From positions 124,001 to 188,000 of the forward strand of contig JASANG010000036.1 in the NCBI GenBank assembly GCA_030248215.1: 64,000 nt of DNA. Direction: 5' to 3'. Of the stretch, positions 61,660 to 64,000 are shown in pieces. Within the stretch, counting starts at the first letter, position 1, and the number at the start of each line of letters is the position of its first letter. Source of the stretch: Enoplolaimus lenunculus. Lineage: Eukaryota; Nematoda; Enoplea; Enoplida; Thoracostomopsidae. The notes below the pieces were generated by a model. The model made no database searches. It saw only the letters and a list, made by a program, of their open reading frames with translations, and was not told where the DNA came from. A program made the position numbers and the translations under genes.

Positions 61660-62121
61660 CAGGGTTTAAAACGGAATTGAATTATACCGGAATCGGAACA
61701 GCAAATTTACACCGAAATCGGAACATGACATGCCAAATCTTATTGTATCTCATTAATAATTTTGCGGAATCTACGACAATTCGTCACCCGACAACTTTGT
61801 TCAAAAGCTCATTAATAAATCTAAGCGTAATCCCAAGTCGAAGCCTAAGCGTAAATCTAATATTGGGCGACGATGAATTGTCGAGGCAATGAAATTTCGG
61901 ATTACAAGTTCTCGGGCGATCAATTGTCGTGATCGCATCTGTTTTAGCTTCCATGTTATTTATTAATGATTACATAAGAAATGCGCGTTGAGCAGCACCG
62001 GATGTAATGAAACTTAACAAAACAACTATCAAATTTCGCAATTCGCCGCCAACTGTTAGAACGATTGTACCTGCAAACAGAATCGGAACTCGATTTGAAC
62101 CAGAATTCCGTTTGCACCCTG
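61660..62121. mobile_element. GGAATCGGAATT-motif hAT-like element interrupted by a nested element
   Basis: Left CAGGGTTTAAAACGGAATTG, right CAGAATTCCGTTTGCACCCTG; broken at about 61771-61937 by a CGACAATTCGTCGCCC-ended element. Confidence 0.65.
61771..61937. mobile_element. CGACAATTCGTCGCCC-ended element, nested copy
   Basis: ACGACAATTCGTCACCCGAC at the left, GGGCGATCAATTGTCGTGAT at the right; CCTAAGCG-type hexamers in between. Confidence 0.65.
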
Positions 62122-63134
62122 AAAATTTCACTCCCCCACAAAAGCTAAATCCACTGGTTGTACACATAACGTCTTCATATCACCCATGTGAAATTTTCTA
62201 CCCACTCCCCCTGTCCTAGCATCTTGAGCTGGCGAAGGGCTTGGATGCGTAGTTTGGTTCTTCACAGCATACTTCAAAATAGATACTTATTAAAATACAC
62301 TGACGGATCCAACGCGACGGGCCACCCGACCTAAGTCCATTACCCCCCACCAGGAATCAAAACCAAGATTGTCTATTAACGTTTAGCAATAAAATGAATA
62401 AAATGGCATTTGGCTTCTCGCTTGCAAGTCTTTTTCACTATTATATAGTGCGCACCCCCTACCGAGAAATTTCCTAGATCCGTCACTGTCAAAACATACA
62501 TACATATATACTACGTACAAAAGGAGGGGGCGGCGGTACCAAAACTTTGTAGGGTATATGTTACGTCCCAAAACAATTTCGAACATGGGTTGGTTTATTG
62601 TGTTACCAACCAAAGCAAACTTCCTGAAACATCCCTGGATCAAAATCATCAAAGAAGATTTCATCCCTGCGCTGACCCCCCCCCCTTCCCCTTGGTTACG
62701 TCCATGAAAATAACGTACACCCCTGCAATCAACAATCAAACAAAACCACGACCTTATGAATGAAACGATTACCACGATCACCTCATGCCGTACCATATCC
62801 GTTTAGTTCATTAATGCATGCAACTGGGCTGAGTAGACTGTAATACAAGAATAGTGTCTGCCACTTATTGGAAGGTCAGTGTGCCTGAGGGTGGCCTGGT
62901 AAAACTCAGCCTCCCTAGAGAGAATTTTGCCGCTCCCTCTCCCACCCAGGAAAATTTTAACCTGGACTGTATATGTGTAGGTACTCTGAATTTCTTACAT
63001 ACCACGTTTTGAAGATTTTTTAGTCTCTCAGTATGTTGAGCTGGTTGCAAGCATCTAAGCTATGATTGTCCTGGTGCATATGTAATATGTGTATATGTGT
63101 CGACAAATATGGTCGCCTATAAAAACAGTTGGAG

Positions 63135-63205
63135 AGGCGGGCATCGTGGCACAGTGGTAGAGCGTTCGCCTAAAGATCCGTAGCTCGCTAGTTCGAAATC
63201 CACGC
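63135..63205 (+). repeat. tRNA-derived SINE-like head
   Basis: GTGGCACAGTGGTAGAGCG (A box) and TAGTTCGAAATCCACGCC (B box region, one base off consensus) with tRNA-like spacing. No clean acceptor stem or 3' CCA context; a repeat rather than a tRNA gene. Confidence 0.6.
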
Positions 63206-64000
63206 CGTATGTCTGCTTTCCAGCTGCTTAAATAAAAAAAGGTCTGAAGTCCCGGTTCCTACCTAGACCGACACAGGTTACTAGCCTCATTATAGGTCTC
63301 AGACTAGACTTTTTCCAGGTCAAAATTATATAGTTTACATCGTTCATAAACACTATACGGGAACTTTTGCCTTGTATCAAATTAACACCAGGGTGAAAGA
63401 TACATTTGCTGGAGGTGCAAGCAAGTGTGTACAACACCAGTGGCGTATACAAGGGGAGGCATAGAAAGGATACATCCCCTCCTGAAACTTCTGGAGAAAC
63501 CAAAATAGGCTTTAGAACAATCTTAAGTTTGTTACTTGAGGTTATACGGAGGTACTGAATCCGGACCACCGTAGGAATTTAATAAAATAGAACTAACCTA
63601 TAGATCTGGACATGCTGAATTCAACGGTACTATTTTTATGGCTTCATGACCTACGGTTCAAAAGTTATGGCACTAGAAATTATACTGCAAACACGCACTG
63701 ATCGGCAAGAGAAAGTCTCTATCATAAACATGTTTGTATAAAGCATAAGTTTTTCCAGTTTATTCGTTATACAAATTTGGTTGGCGTTTGTACATGTTTT
63801 ATATGCCAAAAAGCTAATATTTAAAGAATCCCCATAACTGGTAAACTGGGCTCCCTGCAGCAATTCAAATCGTACCGTTAAACTCAGCGCGTCGAAATCT
63901 TTAAAATAAACTATTTTTCATTAAATTCTTCGGGGTGGTCACATAGTCCGTGCTTTCACCAGTATGCGTCGTTCACAACACATTTGTCAACGGCGCCACA

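Larger units (their letters stand above)
59256..64000. other. Receptor intron sequence, no exon recognised
   Basis: I looked on the minus strand for an exon with the first Ig1 cysteine and tryptophan and a phase-2 donor to join 59255, and found none. The elements listed separately fill about half; the rest is AT-rich with C-rich patches (60590-60820, 61300-61410) of no clear nature. Confidence 0.5.

Overview
This is a stretch of nuclear DNA from an animal, AT-rich and full of transposon debris. It carries two intron-rich protein genes, both on the minus strand. I recognise them from exon-by-exon protein similarity recalled from memory, with no database search. The intact four-immunoglobulin, six-fibronectin netrin receptor and the nuclear ANP32 protein show a bilaterian animal. 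Long introns packed with miniature transposons fit an invertebrate; a tunicate or other invertebrate deuterostome is a guess that the sequence does not settle.

Layout, left to right. Positions 1 to 6873 hold no gene I can support, only repeats. Positions 6874 to 14579 (or 15120) hold an Anp32 gene of seven coding exons, 298 codons ending with a stop codon, with consistent splice phases. Its first coding exon lies inside a 541-bp near-perfect tandem duplication (14120-15200), so there are two copies of the start codon. Positions 15201 to about 20550 are intergenic and are a graveyard of hAT-like miniature elements, several nested. Positions 21717 to 59255 hold 25 coding exons of a neogenin/DCC-type netrin receptor, from the second half of Ig domain 1 to the stop codon after the P3 motif. 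The signal peptide and the first half of Ig1 are not in the window and probably lie beyond base 64000. The rest, to 64000, is intron of that gene with more repeats.

The two genes work in different places: ANP32 is a nuclear leucine-rich-repeat and acidic-tail chaperone, and neogenin/DCC is a cell-surface guidance and adhesion receptor. They are head to tail (receptor 3' end about 6.6 kb upstream of the Anp32 start) and I see no functional link.

The repeat landscape is unusually readable. Many miniature elements keep terminal inverted repeats and exact target-site duplications: 8 bp (hAT-like, several families), 9 bp (Mutator-like, two families), TTAA (piggyBac-like), 3 bp (Harbinger-like), and A/T insertions with a 3' hairpin and CTAG (Helitron-like). 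There is also a LINE 3' end with a 10-bp duplication and tRNA-derived SINE-like heads. Many families share a design: a conserved end followed by a dense cluster of one short motif that differs from family to family. The most interesting host features are the duplicated Anp32 first exon, the two in-frame acceptors that would add or omit a 261-residue low-complexity linker in the receptor, and a satellite in an Anp32 intron that carries a POU-type octamer in every unit.
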